Shown one piece after another: positions 36,418 through 45,439 of a DNA stretch of 64,000 nt; positions within the stretch are counted from its first letter, which is position 1; each line of letters opens with the position of its first letter. The notes beneath the pieces were generated by a model. That model saw only the letters and a list, made by a program, of their open reading frames with translations. It did no database searches and had not been told where the DNA came from. Origin of the DNA: Alphaproteobacteria bacterium (GTDB lineage Bacteria; Pseudomonadota; Alphaproteobacteria; JACAEB01). The position numbers and the translations under genes are program-made. Location: assembly GCA_024236075.1 (NCBI GenBank), contig JACKLE010000002.1, positions 186,001 to 250,000 of the forward strand, read 5' to 3'.

Positions 36418-37407
36418 CTAGGAGCGCGGCGCGGCGGCGCGGGCGAGGCGGTCGTTGATCGCTTCGCCGAGGCCGTCCTCGGGAATCGGCATGACCGCGA
36501 TGGATCTCGCCCGGCCGGCCGCGACGGCGGCGTCGAGCGCGCGCAAATGGCCGAAGAGGCTCGCGGCCGCGTCGACGAGGTCGCCATGGTCGCTGAGGTT
36601 CAGCGTCAGGGCGGCGCCCTCCGGCACCTCGTGGCCGAAGGCGAGGAGCGCCTCGCCGGGCCGGACGTCCCGCGCGCCGAGCCGAAGCGGCGCGCGCGGC
36701 GCGTAATGGCTTTCGAGCTGGCCGGGCGCGCTGATGCCGCCGCCCGCCGCGCCGAGCGGGCCGATCGCCGCCTCGATCGCCGCGCGGGGAAGGGCGCCGG
36801 GGCGCAGGAGACGCGGCTCGCCTCGGGCGAAGCCGACGATGGTCGACTCGATCCCCGCCTCGCAGGGACCGCCGTCGAGGATGAGCGCCACCTTGCCGAA
36901 AAGCCCCTCGCGCACATGCTCGGCGCGGGTCGGGCTCAGCGCGCCGGAGGGATTGGCGCTCGGCGCCGCGACCGGCCCGCCGAACTCGACGAGCAGCGCC
37001 CCCGCGACCGTGCTGGCGGGCACCCGGAGCGCGACGGTCGCAAGGCCGGCCGTCGCGAGCTCGGCGATCGGCGAGGGCTCCCGGCGCGGGAGCACGAGCG
37101 TCAGCGGGCCGGGCCAGAACATGTCCGCGAGACGGCTCGCCCGCGCGTCGAACGCGGCGAGCTCCTCCGCCTCGCCCCGGCTCGCGACATGGACGATGAG
37201 CGGGTTGAAGCGGGGCCGGCCCTTGGCCTCGTAGAGCCGCGCGACCGCCAGCGCGTTGCGCGCATCCGCGCCGAGCCCGTAGACCGTCTCGGTCGGAAAG
37301 GCGACGAGGCGCCCCTCGGCGAGAAGGCGCGCCGCCTCGCCGAGCGTGCCCGCGCTCGGCGGGGCGAGCCGCGTCTCCTCCTCGTGCACCGTCTCCAGCC
37401 TCGGCAT
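36418..37407 (-). CDS. tsaC: L-threonylcarbamoyladenylate synthase (Sua5/YrdC)
   Basis: 329 residues. Makes threonylcarbamoyl-AMP, the precursor of the t6A37 modification of ANN-decoding tRNAs. The YrdC domain (about 20-210) shows AFPTETVYGLGADA, the substrate-binding AKGRPRFNPL and SANPSGALSPT; the extra C-terminal region is the Sua5 domain, so this is the long Sua5 form rather than short TsaC. Divergent from the acyl-CoA dehydrogenase at 37474, with 66 bases between. Confidence 0.94.
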   Translation of the reverse strand: MPRLETVHEEETRLAPPSAGTLGEAARLLAEGRLVAFPTETVYGLGADARNALAVARLYEAKGRPRFNPLIVHVASRGEAEELAAFDARASRLADMFWPGPLTLVLPRREPSPIAELATAGLATVALRVPASTVAGALLVEFGGPVAAPSANPSGALSPTRAEHVREGLFGKVALILDGGPCEAGIESTIVGFARGEPRLLRPGALPRAAIEAAIGPLGAAGGGISAPGQLESHYAPRAPLRLGARDVRPGEALLAFGHEVPEGAALTLNLSDHGDLVDAAASLFGHLRALDAAVAAGRARSIAVMPIPEDGLGEAINDRLARAAAPRS

Positions 37408-37473
37408 GGACCGCCTCCCGCAAGGGCCGATAGACTAGAGGGACCTCGCAACGCGCAAAAGACGGGAGCCGAA

Positions 37474-39279
37474 ATGCCCTACACGCCCCCCATTCGCGAC
37501 ATCCGCTTCGTCCTCGATTCCATCGTCGGCTTCGCTGCGCTCGAGGCGACGGGCGCCTTTCCCGATCTCTCCTCCGATCTCGTCGACGCCGTGCTCGAGG
37601 GCGCGGGCAAGCTCGCGGCGGAGGAGATCGCGCCGCTGAACGCGACGGGCGACAGGGACGGCGCGCGCCTGACGCCCGACGGCGTCGTCGCGGCGCCGGG
37701 CTTCGCGGAGGCCTATCGGCAATTCGTCGAGGGCGGCTGGGGCGGCGTGCCGTTCGACCCGGCCTATGGCGGCCAGGGCCTGCCGCGCACGCTGATGCTC
37801 GCGGTGCAGGAGTTCCTGCAGGGCGCCAACATGGCCTTCGGCCTCTGCCCACTCCTCACCCAGGGCGCCATCGAGTCCCTCACCGCGCACGGCACGGACG
37901 AGCAGCGGCGCCTCTTCCTGCCCAAGCTCATCTCCGGCGAATGGTCGGGCACGATGAACCTCACCGAGCCGCAGGCGGGCTCGGATGTCGGCGCGCTGAA
38001 GGCGAGGGCAGAGCCCGTCGGCGACGGCACGTACAGGATATTCGGCACCAAGATCTTCATTACCTGGGGCGACCACGACATGGCCGAGAACATCGTCCAT
38101 CTCGTGCTCGCGCGCCTGCCCGGCGCGCCGGGCGGCACCAAGGGCATCTCGCTCTTCCTCGTGCCGAAGGTGCTCGTCAATCCGGACGGGACGCTCGGCG
38201 CGCGCAACGACGTCGCGTGCCTCAAGCTCGAGGAGAAGCTCGGCATCCATGCGAGCCCGACCTGCGTCATGGCCTATGGCGAGAAGGGAGGCGCCGTCGG
38301 CACGCTGATCGGCGAGGAGAATCGCGGCATGGCCTGCATGTTCACCATGATGAACAATGCGCGCCTCAATGTCGGGCTTCAGGGCGTGGGCGTCGCCGAG
38401 CACGCCTATCAGCTCGCCCTCGCCTATGCCAGGGAGCGCCGGCAGGGCAAGGCGCATGGGCGCCCCGCGGACGGCTCGGGCCAGTCGGCGATCGTCGAGC
38501 ATGCCGATGTGCGCCGCATGCTGATGACCATGAAGAGCTCCATCGAGGCGATGCGCGCCATCTGCTACGCGACCGCCATGGGCCACGACCTCGCGCATGC
38601 GCTTCCCGACAAGGCGGCGCGCGTGCGCGCGCGGGCGCGCCAGGAGGTGCTGACCCCCATCGCAAAGGCCTGGTCGACCGATCTCGGCGTCGAGCTCTCC
38701 TCCATGGCCGTGCAGGTCTTCGGCGGCATGGGCTTCGTCGAGGAGACGGGCATCGCCCAGATGCTGCGCGATGCGCGCATCTGCCCGATCTACGAGGGCA
38801 CGAACGGCATCCAGGCCATCGACCTCGCGACGCGCAAGCTCGGCCTCGAAGGCGGGGAGGCGGTGCGCGCGCTCATCGTCGAGGCCGCGAGCACGGCGGC
38901 CTCGCTGCTCGAAACGGAGGATCCCGGGCTCCGCGCCGCGGGCCACGCGCTCTCCGAGGGCACGCAGGCGGCGACGCGCGCCACGAGCTGGCTCCTCGAG
39001 CGCGCCGCCCAGGCGCCCGACGACGTGCTCGCGGGCGCGACGCCCTATCTGAAGCTCATGGGCGCGGTCACGGGCGCGCATTTCCTGGGGCAGGGCGCGC
39101 TCGCGGCACGGGCGCGCCTCAAGGCCGGCAATGGCGACGCCTCCTTCCTCAAGGCGAGGATCGCGACCGCGACCTTCTTCGCGACCCAGCTCTTGCCGCC
39201 CGCCCTGCGCCTCGCCGACGCGATCACCGCCGGCGCCGACATCCTCTTCGCGCTGAGCGAGGACGATCTCGCGGCGTGA
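37474..39279 (+). CDS. large acyl-CoA dehydrogenase (AcdA/DmdC type), second copy
   Basis: 601 residues, clear paralogue of the enzyme at 26673-28469 with shared landmarks (GEWSGTMNLTEPQ, LEEKLGIHA, IYEGTNGIQAIDL with the catalytic Glu). The N-terminus (YTPPIRDIRFVLDSIVGF) is closer to the most common rhizobial AcdA forms. No LiuR-type palindrome is visible in the short upstream region, so it may be regulated differently. Ends seven bases from the convergent mazF stop. Confidence 0.92.
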   Translation: MPYTPPIRDIRFVLDSIVGFAALEATGAFPDLSSDLVDAVLEGAGKLAAEEIAPLNATGDRDGARLTPDGVVAAPGFAEAYRQFVEGGWGGVPFDPAYGGQGLPRTLMLAVQEFLQGANMAFGLCPLLTQGAIESLTAHGTDEQRRLFLPKLISGEWSGTMNLTEPQAGSDVGALKARAEPVGDGTYRIFGTKIFITWGDHDMAENIVHLVLARLPGAPGGTKGISLFLVPKVLVNPDGTLGARNDVACLKLEEKLGIHASPTCVMAYGEKGGAVGTLIGEENRGMACMFTMMNNARLNVGLQGVGVAEHAYQLALAYARERRQGKAHGRPADGSGQSAIVEHADVRRMLMTMKSSIEAMRAICYATAMGHDLAHALPDKAARVRARARQEVLTPIAKAWSTDLGVELSSMAVQVFGGMGFVEETGIAQMLRDARICPIYEGTNGIQAIDLATRKLGLEGGEAVRALIVEAASTAASLLETEDPGLRAAGHALSEGTQAATRATSWLLERAAQAPDDVLAGATPYLKLMGAVTGAHFLGQGALAARARLKAGNGDASFLKARIATATFFATQLLPPALRLADAITAGADILFALSEDDLAA

Positions 39280-39285
39280 AGCGCG

Positions 39286-39606
39286 CTACGGCGCGAACAT
39301 CTCGACGAGGCGGTCCGCTACCGCGCGCGCCTCGTCGGGCGTCAGCGTGCCGATTTTCTTCGCAAGGCGCGTCTTGTCGACGGCGCGAAGCTGGTCGAGC
39401 GCGACGTCCCCGGCGACGGACCGAACCTCGACCGGCACGCGTGTCGGCCAATTTCTGCGCGTCGAGGTCAGCGGCGCGACGAGCACGGTGCGGAGCGCGG
39501 CGTTGGCCTCGTCGGGCGAGACGATCACGCCGGGTCGGGTCTTGCCGATCTCCGAGCCCAGGACCGGATCGAGCCTCACGATCCAGACTTCGAACCTTTT
39601 GGCCAT
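39286..39606 (-). CDS. mazF: MazF/PemK-type toxin (endoribonuclease)
   Basis: 106 residues. The MazF fold begins EVWIVRLDPVLGSEIGKTRPGVIVSPDEAN, with the catalytic Arg/Thr region RPGVIV, and continues to VAPLTSTRRNWPTRV and LDQLRAVDKTRL. The family cuts mRNA or rRNA at short sequences. Its ATG lies inside the antitoxin reading frame (31-base overlap), the normal antitoxin-first arrangement, which couples translation of the two. Confidence 0.9.
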   Translation of the reverse strand: MAKRFEVWIVRLDPVLGSEIGKTRPGVIVSPDEANAALRTVLVAPLTSTRRNWPTRVPVEVRSVAGDVALDQLRAVDKTRLAKKIGTLTPDEARAVADRLVEMFAP

Positions 39607-39842
39607 GTCCAGCCCGATTCATCCGCCAACGGAGCGTCGAGCCAGCCGGCATCGTCGGCCGCCGCGGGCTCGGCCGCAAAAGCCTCGGCCCAGCCGGACC
39701 GCGGGGCGGCAAGGGGCGCAATGACGACACGCCCGTTCTCGACCGAAAGCTCCGCTTCGTCCGCGAAGCCGCATTGGTCCAGCACGGCCTTGGGAAGCCG
39801 GACGCCGCGCGAATTGCCGATGGGGATGATCGTCACCTTCAT
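39576..39842 (-). CDS. mazE: AbrB/MazE-type antitoxin
   Basis: 88 residues. An AbrB swapped-hairpin DNA-binding domain (VTIIPIGNSRGVRLPKAVLDQCG) is followed by a disordered Ala/Asp/Trp-rich tail that should wrap the toxin. First gene of the pair. Upstream is an AT-rich promoter with repeated TATGTA sequences where MazE can bind, so autorepression is expected. A chromosomal type II toxin-antitoxin module, possibly acquired. Confidence 0.88.
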   Translation of the reverse strand: MKVTIIPIGNSRGVRLPKAVLDQCGFADEAELSVENGRVVIAPLAAPRSGWAEAFAAEPAAADDAGWLDAPLADESGWTWPKGSKSGS

Positions 39843-39849
39843 GGCAATG

Positions 39850-39878
39850 TATGTACTATGTAATTACGTCCTATGCAA
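39850..39878 (-). promoter_or_regulatory. promoter/operator candidate for mazEF
   Basis: Minus strand TTGCAT (39878-39873), 17 bases, TACATA (39855-39850), ending seven bases before the mazE ATG, so the transcript would be nearly leaderless. The plus strand reads TATGTACTATGTAATTACG, containing TATGTA twice (one as TATGTAA) and the palindrome GTAATTAC (39860-39867). This is by far the most AT-rich patch in the neighbourhood. Confidence 0.45.
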
Positions 39879-39958
39879 GGGGCGCTGCCGGCGCGGCGCG
39901 TCGAGGGAAGGAGCCGGGCCCGGGCCGCGTGGCGCGCGCGAGGATGCCGCAACGGCGC

Positions 39959-40573
39959 CTAAAGCCGCCGGATCTGCGGCCCGGCCTCGCCCTTCAGGGC
40001 TTCCTCGATGAAGTCGAGGCGGTCCTGGCCGAAGAACATCTCGGTGCCGACGAAGCAGGTGGGCGCGCCGAAGACGCCGCGCGACACCGCCTCCTCGGTC
40101 GTCTCCTTGAGACGGGCCTTGACGTCGTCGCGCGCGGCGGCGGCGAAGAGGGCGTCCGCGTCGAGGCCGGCGCGGCCGAGGACGCCCCGCAGCACGGCCT
40201 CCTCGCCGAGATTTTCTCCGTCTACCCACATGGCGGGATAGATGGCGGCGAGGAAGGGCTCGAGCCTGCCCTCGGCCTCCGCCGCCGTCGCCATGCGCAT
40301 GATGGCGAGCGTGTTGACGGGAAAATGCCTGTTGCCGCCGAGGCGCACGCCATAGCGCTTCGCGAAGCGCGCCATGTCGGCGTTCATGTATTGCGCCTTG
40401 GCCGGAATAGCCGCGGGCGAGGCATTGCCCGTCGCCTTGAAGACCCCGCCGAGCAGCATGGGCCGAAAGCGCAGCGCGGCGCCATTGCGCGCCGCGATCT
40501 TGGGAAGCTGCGTCCAGGCGAGGTAGGAGGTCGGGCTGCCGACATCGAAGAAGAATTCTATCGTCTTGCTCAT
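39959..40573 (-). CDS. 2-hydroxychromene-2-carboxylate isomerase (DsbA-fold, kappa-class GST-like)
   Basis: 204 residues. Thioredoxin-fold family with an alpha-helical insertion that uses glutathione; the type enzyme acts in naphthalene breakdown but most homologues have other roles. Motifs: FDVGSPTSYLAW (Ser in the glutathione-activating position), RFRPMLLGGVFKATGN and GVFGAPTCFVG. No aromatic-degradation genes are nearby. It lies 20 bases after an SDR gene on the same strand. Confidence 0.88.
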   Translation of the reverse strand: MSKTIEFFFDVGSPTSYLAWTQLPKIAARNGAALRFRPMLLGGVFKATGNASPAAIPAKAQYMNADMARFAKRYGVRLGGNRHFPVNTLAIMRMATAAEAEGRLEPFLAAIYPAMWVDGENLGEEAVLRGVLGRAGLDADALFAAAARDDVKARLKETTEEAVSRGVFGAPTCFVGTEMFFGQDRLDFIEEALKGEAGPQIRRL

Positions 40574-40592
40574 CGGTCTCCTCCGGGGGCGA

Positions 40593-41333
40593 TCACCAGG
40601 TTTCGACGGCGGGGCGCAGATCCATCTCGAAGGTCCAGGCGGTGGGGTCCTGGAGATGGATCTGCCAGTAGATCTCGGCGATCGAGTCGGGCTTCAGGAG
40701 CGCCGCCTCGCCCCGCTCGGCCTTGATGTGGGGAAAGTTCTCGTTGATCCAGGGCGTGTCGATGGCCCCGTCGATGACGACATGGGCGACATGGATGCCC
40801 TTCGGCCCCAGCTCGCGCGCCATGGACTGGGCGAGCGCGCGCAGCGCGTGCTTGGAGCCGGCGAAGGCGGCATAGCCGATGCCGCCGCGCACCGAGGCCG
40901 TGGCGCCCGTTATGAGGATCGTGCCGCGCCCGCGCGGGACCATGTGCTTCGCCGCCTCGCGCGCCGTGAGGAAGCCCGAGAGCGCCCCCATCTCCCACAC
41001 TTTCGTGTAGACGCGGGTCGTCGTCTCCAGGATCGGGAAGCGCACATTGGCGCCGATGTTGAAGACGGCGACCTCGACCGGGCCGACCTCCTTCTCGACG
41101 GTCGCGAAGAAGGCCTCGACCGCCTCCTCGCGGCGCGCATCGACCCCGAAGGCCCGCGCCTCGCCGCCCTGCGCCTCGATGGCCTCGACCAGGGGCTTGA
41201 GCTTCTCCTCCTGCCGGCGCGCCACGCAGGCGACAAAGCCCTCGCGCGCGAAGCGCCGCGCTATGGCTCCGCCCGTCGCGTCCCCCGCCCCGACGACGAT
41301 GGCGGCTTTCTTGCCGGCCGCGCTCTGCGCCAT
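40593..41333 (-). CDS. SDR family NAD(P)-dependent oxidoreductase
   Basis: 246 residues. Rossmann start KKAAIVVGAGDATGGAIARRFA; the NAG motif appears as NIGANVRFP, and the catalytic region has Ser in ITGATASVRGG and YAAFAGSK as AxxxK (the usual YxxxK Tyr is replaced by phenylalanine or alanine; the nearest reading is GYAAFAGSKHALR). The oxyanion is therefore atypical and the enzyme may be non-canonical. The frame is open upstream to 41579 but the ATG at 41333 begins the domain. Followed by the isomerase gene. Confidence 0.85.
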   Translation of the reverse strand: MAQSAAGKKAAIVVGAGDATGGAIARRFAREGFVACVARRQEEKLKPLVEAIEAQGGEARAFGVDARREEAVEAFFATVEKEVGPVEVAVFNIGANVRFPILETTTRVYTKVWEMGALSGFLTAREAAKHMVPRGRGTILITGATASVRGGIGYAAFAGSKHALRALAQSMARELGPKGIHVAHVVIDGAIDTPWINENFPHIKAERGEAALLKPDSIAEIYWQIHLQDPTAWTFEMDLRPAVETW

Positions 41334-41548
41334 ATCTGGCTCCTTTTGCGGAGCGCGATCGGGAAAAGCGGATACCCGATTTTCCGTCCGGTCGCGCTCG
41401 AGACGAGGAATTCGAGATCGGGGTCGCCGCCTTTTGCGGGGCCTGCGCCCGATGCGGCGAACCCGATCTCGCGCCGCTCTTTGCAAATCGGCGACAATTT
41501 GATCCCATCGTGATCGCGGGGCACAACGCCCCCACTCGCATACCGGGG

Positions 41549-42685
41549 ATGCGCATGCCGACGCCCGAAAGGCCGACACCCGACAGGCCGAAAGCCGAGA
41601 GAGAAGGCCCGGTCGACGCCAAGGGCCTCCACTATCCCTTCGACGGGGTGCCCGAGGAGGGCGCGGTCCGCCAGGTCGCGGAGGGCGTCCATTGGGTGCG
41701 CATGCCGCTGCCCATGACGCTCAACCACATCAATCTGTGGCTGCTCGAGGACCATGACGGCTGGACGGTCGTCGACACCGGCCTCAACTATTCGCGCGTC
41801 ACCGCGGCCTGGGAGAAGATCTTCGTCGACTTCCTCGCGGGCCGTCCGGTGAAGCGGGTCATCGTCACCCATCTCCACCCCGACCATGTCGGGCTCGCCG
41901 GCTGGTTCACGCGCCGCTTCGGGGTCCATCTCTGGATGTCGCGCACGGACTATCTCATGTGCCGCAACCTCACGCTCGACACCGGCCGCGAGGCGCCGCC
42001 GGAGGCGCTCTCCTTCTACCGCGCGGCCGGCTTCACCGAGGAGGCGCTCGCCGCCTACCGCGAGCGCTTCGGCTATTTCGGGCGCGGCATCTTCGAGATG
42101 CCGGATTCCTTCCGACGCATCGTCGACGGCGAGATCCTCGACATAGGCGGGCGCTACTGGCAGGTCGTGATGGGCTCGGGCCACGCGCCCGAGCATGCCT
42201 GCCTCTACTGTCCGGGCCTGAAGCTCCTCATCTCCGGCGATCAGGTGCTGCCGCGCATCACCTCGAACGTCTCCGTCTTCCCGACGGAGCCCTTCGGCGA
42301 TCCCCTCAAGGACTGGATCGCCTCCTGCGGCCGGCTGAGGGAGATCCTCCCCGGCGACCTTCTCGTCCTGCCGGCGCACAACGAGCCCTTTTTCGGGCTG
42401 CATCAGCGCCTCACGGCCCTCATCGACAATCACGAGCAGGCGCTGACGCGCCTTCTCGACATCCTCGACACGCCCAAGCGCGCGATCGACTGCTTCTCGC
42501 CCCTCTTCAAGCGCACCATCGGGCCCGAAGTATTCTCCATGGCGACGGGCGAGGCGCTCGCGCATCTGAACTGCCTCATCGGGCGGCGCCTCGTCGCGCG
42601 GCTGCGCGACGAGCACGGCGTCGACTGGTACCGGCGCATCGCGCCCGAGGCGAAGGCCGCGCCGCTGAGCGTCGGCATCGCCTGA
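41549..42685 (+). CDS. MBL-fold metallo-hydrolase
   Basis: 378 residues from the ATG at 41549. A metallo-beta-lactamase-fold hydrolase with the metal-binding motif THLHPDHVGLAG near residue 112 and later His/Asp ligands in GSGHAPEHACLY and ISGDQVLP. A long C-terminal helical part (about residues 285-375) is the LACTB2-like/DNA-binding-type extension. Substrate unknown. Start uncertain: an open frame begins with GTG at 41510, and another ATG is at 41555; none has a strong ribosome-binding site. Confidence 0.85.
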   Translation: MRMPTPERPTPDRPKAEREGPVDAKGLHYPFDGVPEEGAVRQVAEGVHWVRMPLPMTLNHINLWLLEDHDGWTVVDTGLNYSRVTAAWEKIFVDFLAGRPVKRVIVTHLHPDHVGLAGWFTRRFGVHLWMSRTDYLMCRNLTLDTGREAPPEALSFYRAAGFTEEALAAYRERFGYFGRGIFEMPDSFRRIVDGEILDIGGRYWQVVMGSGHAPEHACLYCPGLKLLISGDQVLPRITSNVSVFPTEPFGDPLKDWIASCGRLREILPGDLLVLPAHNEPFFGLHQRLTALIDNHEQALTRLLDILDTPKRAIDCFSPLFKRTIGPEVFSMATGEALAHLNCLIGRRLVARLRDEHGVDWYRRIAPEAKAAPLSVGIA

Positions 42686-42687
42686 CC

Positions 42688-42699
42688 TCCGTATACGGA
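42688..42699. other. 12-base perfect palindrome after the MBL gene
   Basis: TCCGTATACGGA, two bases after the MBL stop and about 50 bases upstream of the SET gene's candidate promoter. It could be a regulator site for the SET gene or a chance palindrome. Confidence 0.3.
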
Positions 42700-42751
42700 C
42701 GGCCGGCGGGGGCGGCGGGAGCGTCCTTCCGGCGGGGCCTTCAAATTCGTG

Positions 42752-42780
42752 TTGTAAGACCCCTTGAATCGAGTCCTAAT
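42752..42780 (+). promoter_or_regulatory. candidate promoter for the SET-domain gene
   Basis: TTGTAA (42752-42757) and CCTAAT (42775-42780) are 17 bases apart, each matching four of six consensus positions, in the only AT-rich part of a 228-base gap. A start near 42787 leaves a leader of about 125 bases with short GC-rich hairpins such as the CCCGG-containing one near 42790-42830. Confidence 0.4.
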
Positions 42781-42913
42781 CGCGCATGGGGGCAATCGCC
42801 CGGCGATTCGCCCGGGGCTTCCCCCGGCAGAGTACATGCCCCGGCCGAGAGCGGGGCGTCCGGCGGTTCGGGCGCGGGAGAGTCGGCCACAACCTTGAGG
42901 GATATTACTGGCC

Positions 42914-43366
42914 ATGATGCTAGTGCCTACCTATGTCGCCAAGAGTGGCATCGAAGGCGTAGGTATTTTCGCGGCCGCCCCGATTGCGAAGGGCGCTCCC
43001 ATCTGGCAGTTCGACGCCGAGTTCGACCGCGTGTTGCCCAAGGCGGCGCTCGATGCCTATCCCGACCACGTCCGGGATTTCATCACGCGCTACTCCTATC
43101 GCCATCACGACGACGAGAGCCTCATCGTGCTGGAGATGGACAATGGCCGCTTCATGAATCACAGCGAGGCGCCCAACACGGACTTCACGCCGCAGACCGT
43201 CGCCTATGCCTTGCGCGACATCGCGCCGGGCGAGGAGATCACCTGCAATTACTGTGAGTTCGATCCGACCTTCTCGCTGCTGCCCTCGCCCGAGCGCGAG
43301 TTCGCAAGGCCCCGTGCCGTGAACGGCCATGGCCGCGGCCGCGCCAAGGTCGCCGCGCGCGCCTGA
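42914..43366 (+). CDS. small SET-domain protein (putative protein lysine methyltransferase)
   Basis: 150 residues, a nearly bare SET domain. Landmarks: GIEGVGIFAAAPIAKGAPIW (beta start), RFMNHSEAPNTDF (the NHxxxPN pseudoknot motif) and GEEITCNYCEF (the catalytic tyrosine region). Such proteins use S-adenosylmethionine to methylate lysine; bacterial targets include chromatin-like and ribosomal proteins, mostly unknown. No pre- or post-SET cysteine cluster. Two ATG codons at 42914; ribosome-binding sequence GAGGGA. Next gene is a short-chain dehydrogenase. Confidence 0.85.
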   Translation: MMLVPTYVAKSGIEGVGIFAAAPIAKGAPIWQFDAEFDRVLPKAALDAYPDHVRDFITRYSYRHHDDESLIVLEMDNGRFMNHSEAPNTDFTPQTVAYALRDIAPGEEITCNYCEFDPTFSLLPSPEREFARPRAVNGHGRGRAKVAARA

Positions 43367-43420
43367 ATTCGCGCACTGCTAGAGTGTTCCCGCTCCTCGC
43401 AACGAGGAAAGGAGAACGCC

Positions 43421-44293
43421 ATGGCGGAAACGCTCAAGGGAAAGACCCTCTTCATCACCGGCGCGAGCCGCGGCATCGGGCTCGCCATCGCGCTCGCGGC
43501 GGCCCGCGACGGCGCGAACGTCGCCATCGCGGCCAAGACCGCCGAGGCGCATCCCAAGCTTCCCGGCACGGTCTATTCGGCCGCCGAGGAGATCGAGGCG
43601 GCGGGCGGCAGGGCGCTGCCGCTCGTCGTCGACATCCGCGAGGAGGCGCAGCTCGCCGAGGCGGTTCAGCAGGCGGCGGAGCGCTTCGGCGGCATCGACA
43701 TCTGCGTGAACAATGCGAGCGCCATCCAGCTCACGGGCACGCTCCAGACCGAGATGAGGCGCTTCGACCTCATGCACGGGGTCAATGCGCGCGGCACCTT
43801 CATGACGACGAAGTATTGCCTGCCGTACCTCAAGCGCGCGGCCAACCCGCATGTCCTCATGATCTCGCCGCCTCTCGATCTGAGCCCGCGCTGGTTCGGC
43901 CCGCATGTCGCCTACACCATGGCGAAGTACGGGATGTCGCTCTGCGTGCTCGGCTTCGCGGAGGAATTCCGGGGCGAGGGGATCGCGGCGAACGCGCTCT
44001 GGCCGCGCACGGGCATCGCGACCTCGGCGATCAGGTTCGCGCTCGGCGGCGACGAGGCGATGCGCGCCTGCCGCTCCGTCGACATCATGGCGGACGCGGC
44101 GCATGCCGTCCTCACGAGCCCGGCGCGCGAGGTGACGGGGAACTTCTTCATCGACGACGTGCTGCTCTTCGAGCGCGGCGTGCGGGACTTCGACCGCTAC
44201 CGCATCGATCCGACGAAGGATCTCATTCCCGATTTCTTCGTGCCGGAGGGCGCCAAGCCGCCGCCCGGCGTCAGCCTGAAGGCAGTGGCCTGA
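43421..44293 (+). CDS. SDR family oxidoreductase (HSDL2-like)
   Basis: 290 residues. TGASRGIGLAIALAAARDGA (cofactor binding), NNAS (NNAS motif), and YTMAKYGMS (YxxxK) with Ser in MISPPLDLS. The long insertion after the first strand (AEAHPKLPGTVYSAAEEIEAAGG) and SPPLDLSPRW are typical of the HSDL2 group, whose substrates are unknown. ATG at 43421 preceded by AGGAGAA. Convergent with the CorA gene. Confidence 0.9.
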   Translation: MAETLKGKTLFITGASRGIGLAIALAAARDGANVAIAAKTAEAHPKLPGTVYSAAEEIEAAGGRALPLVVDIREEAQLAEAVQQAAERFGGIDICVNNASAIQLTGTLQTEMRRFDLMHGVNARGTFMTTKYCLPYLKRAANPHVLMISPPLDLSPRWFGPHVAYTMAKYGMSLCVLGFAEEFRGEGIAANALWPRTGIATSAIRFALGGDEAMRACRSVDIMADAAHAVLTSPAREVTGNFFIDDVLLFERGVRDFDRYRIDPTKDLIPDFFVPEGAKPPPGVSLKAVA

Positions 44294-44332
44294 CCGCATT
44301 CGTCGGCGAACGGACGAAGACGGCCGGCCGGC

Positions 44333-45358
44333 TCAGATCACCTTGAAGATCTTCAGGAACAGCGTCGTGAGGAAGGCGATGCCGGCGAGCGTGGCGAGGA
44401 GGAGCCACCATTCGGGCCCGAAGCGGCCCTCGAACATGCCGCCGACATTGACGCCGAGTATGCCGGTGAGAAGCGTCAGCGGGAGGACGATCGTCGCGAC
44501 GATCGAGAGCGCGAGGGTCGAGCGTCCCTGCGCGACCGAGAGGGCCGAGAAGATCTCGTCCTGCACGACGACGGCGCGCTCGCGGATCATGTCGAGATCC
44601 TCGACGAAGCGCTCGGTGTCCTCGCCGAGGCGGCGCAGGCGGCGCATATGGTCCGGCGCGAAATATTCCGGCCCGTCCTTCACGATGGCCATGAGCGCGT
44701 CGCGCTGGGGCGCGAGGTAGCGGCGCAGCTCGATCGCCTGGCGGCGCAGGACCGCGAGATCGTGGCGCATGCCGCTCTCGGGCTCGGCCATGACGCGCAC
44801 CTCGAGCTCGTCGGCGGTCGCGTCGAGGCCCTCGACCATGTCGGCCGCGCGCGCCTGGCAGCGATCGGCGATGAAGACGAAGGCGTCGGCGACCGAGGTC
44901 GGGCCTTTTCCCTGTCCGAGCGCCTCGCGCATCTCGCGCGTGCCGTGGAAGCTTCTCGTGCGCGTGGTGATGAGGCGCGAGGGCTCGAGCCAGCAGCGCA
45001 CCGCGACCATGTCCTCCGGGTCCGCGCCCTCGTTGAGGTTGAGGCCGCGCAGGATCACGAGGTCGCCCTCGCCGATGGCGGTGGCGCGGGCGCGCGTGCC
45101 CTTCGAGCAGAGCGCGATCGAGGCCTGGGAATCGAGGCCGGCGCCCTCCATGATCCAGCGCTGGGCCCTCGGCGCCTCGCGGTTGAGGTGGATCCAGAGG
45201 GGCCCGTCGGCGGCTTTCCAGGCATCCACGGCGCGCCAGTCCGGGAGCGCGCGGGCGCCGCCCTTTCCGTCCAGGACGCAGGCATAGACGAGGCCGTCGC
45301 GCTCGCTGGCGCGTGCTCCCGCCGCATCGGCGCTGTTGGGCGCGAACCGTCGTCTCAT
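44333..45358 (-). CDS. CorA/ZntB family divalent-metal transporter
   Basis: 341 residues. A large cytoplasmic N-terminal domain and coiled stalk (about 1-275) followed by two membrane helices (LALSIVATIVLPLTLLTGILG and LLLATLAGIAFLTTLFL). The selectivity loop reads GVNVGGMF, the conserved GxN motif. It is in the ZntB branch by the N-terminal layout; zinc export or import cannot be decided. The reading frame is open for 640 codons upstream but the ATG at 45358 begins the family. Divergent from the HDAC gene (81 bases). Confidence 0.9.
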   Translation of the reverse strand: MRRRFAPNSADAAGARASERDGLVYACVLDGKGGARALPDWRAVDAWKAADGPLWIHLNREAPRAQRWIMEGAGLDSQASIALCSKGTRARATAIGEGDLVILRGLNLNEGADPEDMVAVRCWLEPSRLITTRTRSFHGTREMREALGQGKGPTSVADAFVFIADRCQARAADMVEGLDATADELEVRVMAEPESGMRHDLAVLRRQAIELRRYLAPQRDALMAIVKDGPEYFAPDHMRRLRRLGEDTERFVEDLDMIRERAVVVQDEIFSALSVAQGRSTLALSIVATIVLPLTLLTGILGVNVGGMFEGRFGPEWWLLLATLAGIAFLTTLFLKIFKVI

Positions 45359-45439
45359 GGCGATCTCCCCCTGGCCGCGCGCTATCATACATGCGGGCCG
45401 CGCCTTGCTCACCTGGGCTCGGCCGAGGACAACGATGCC

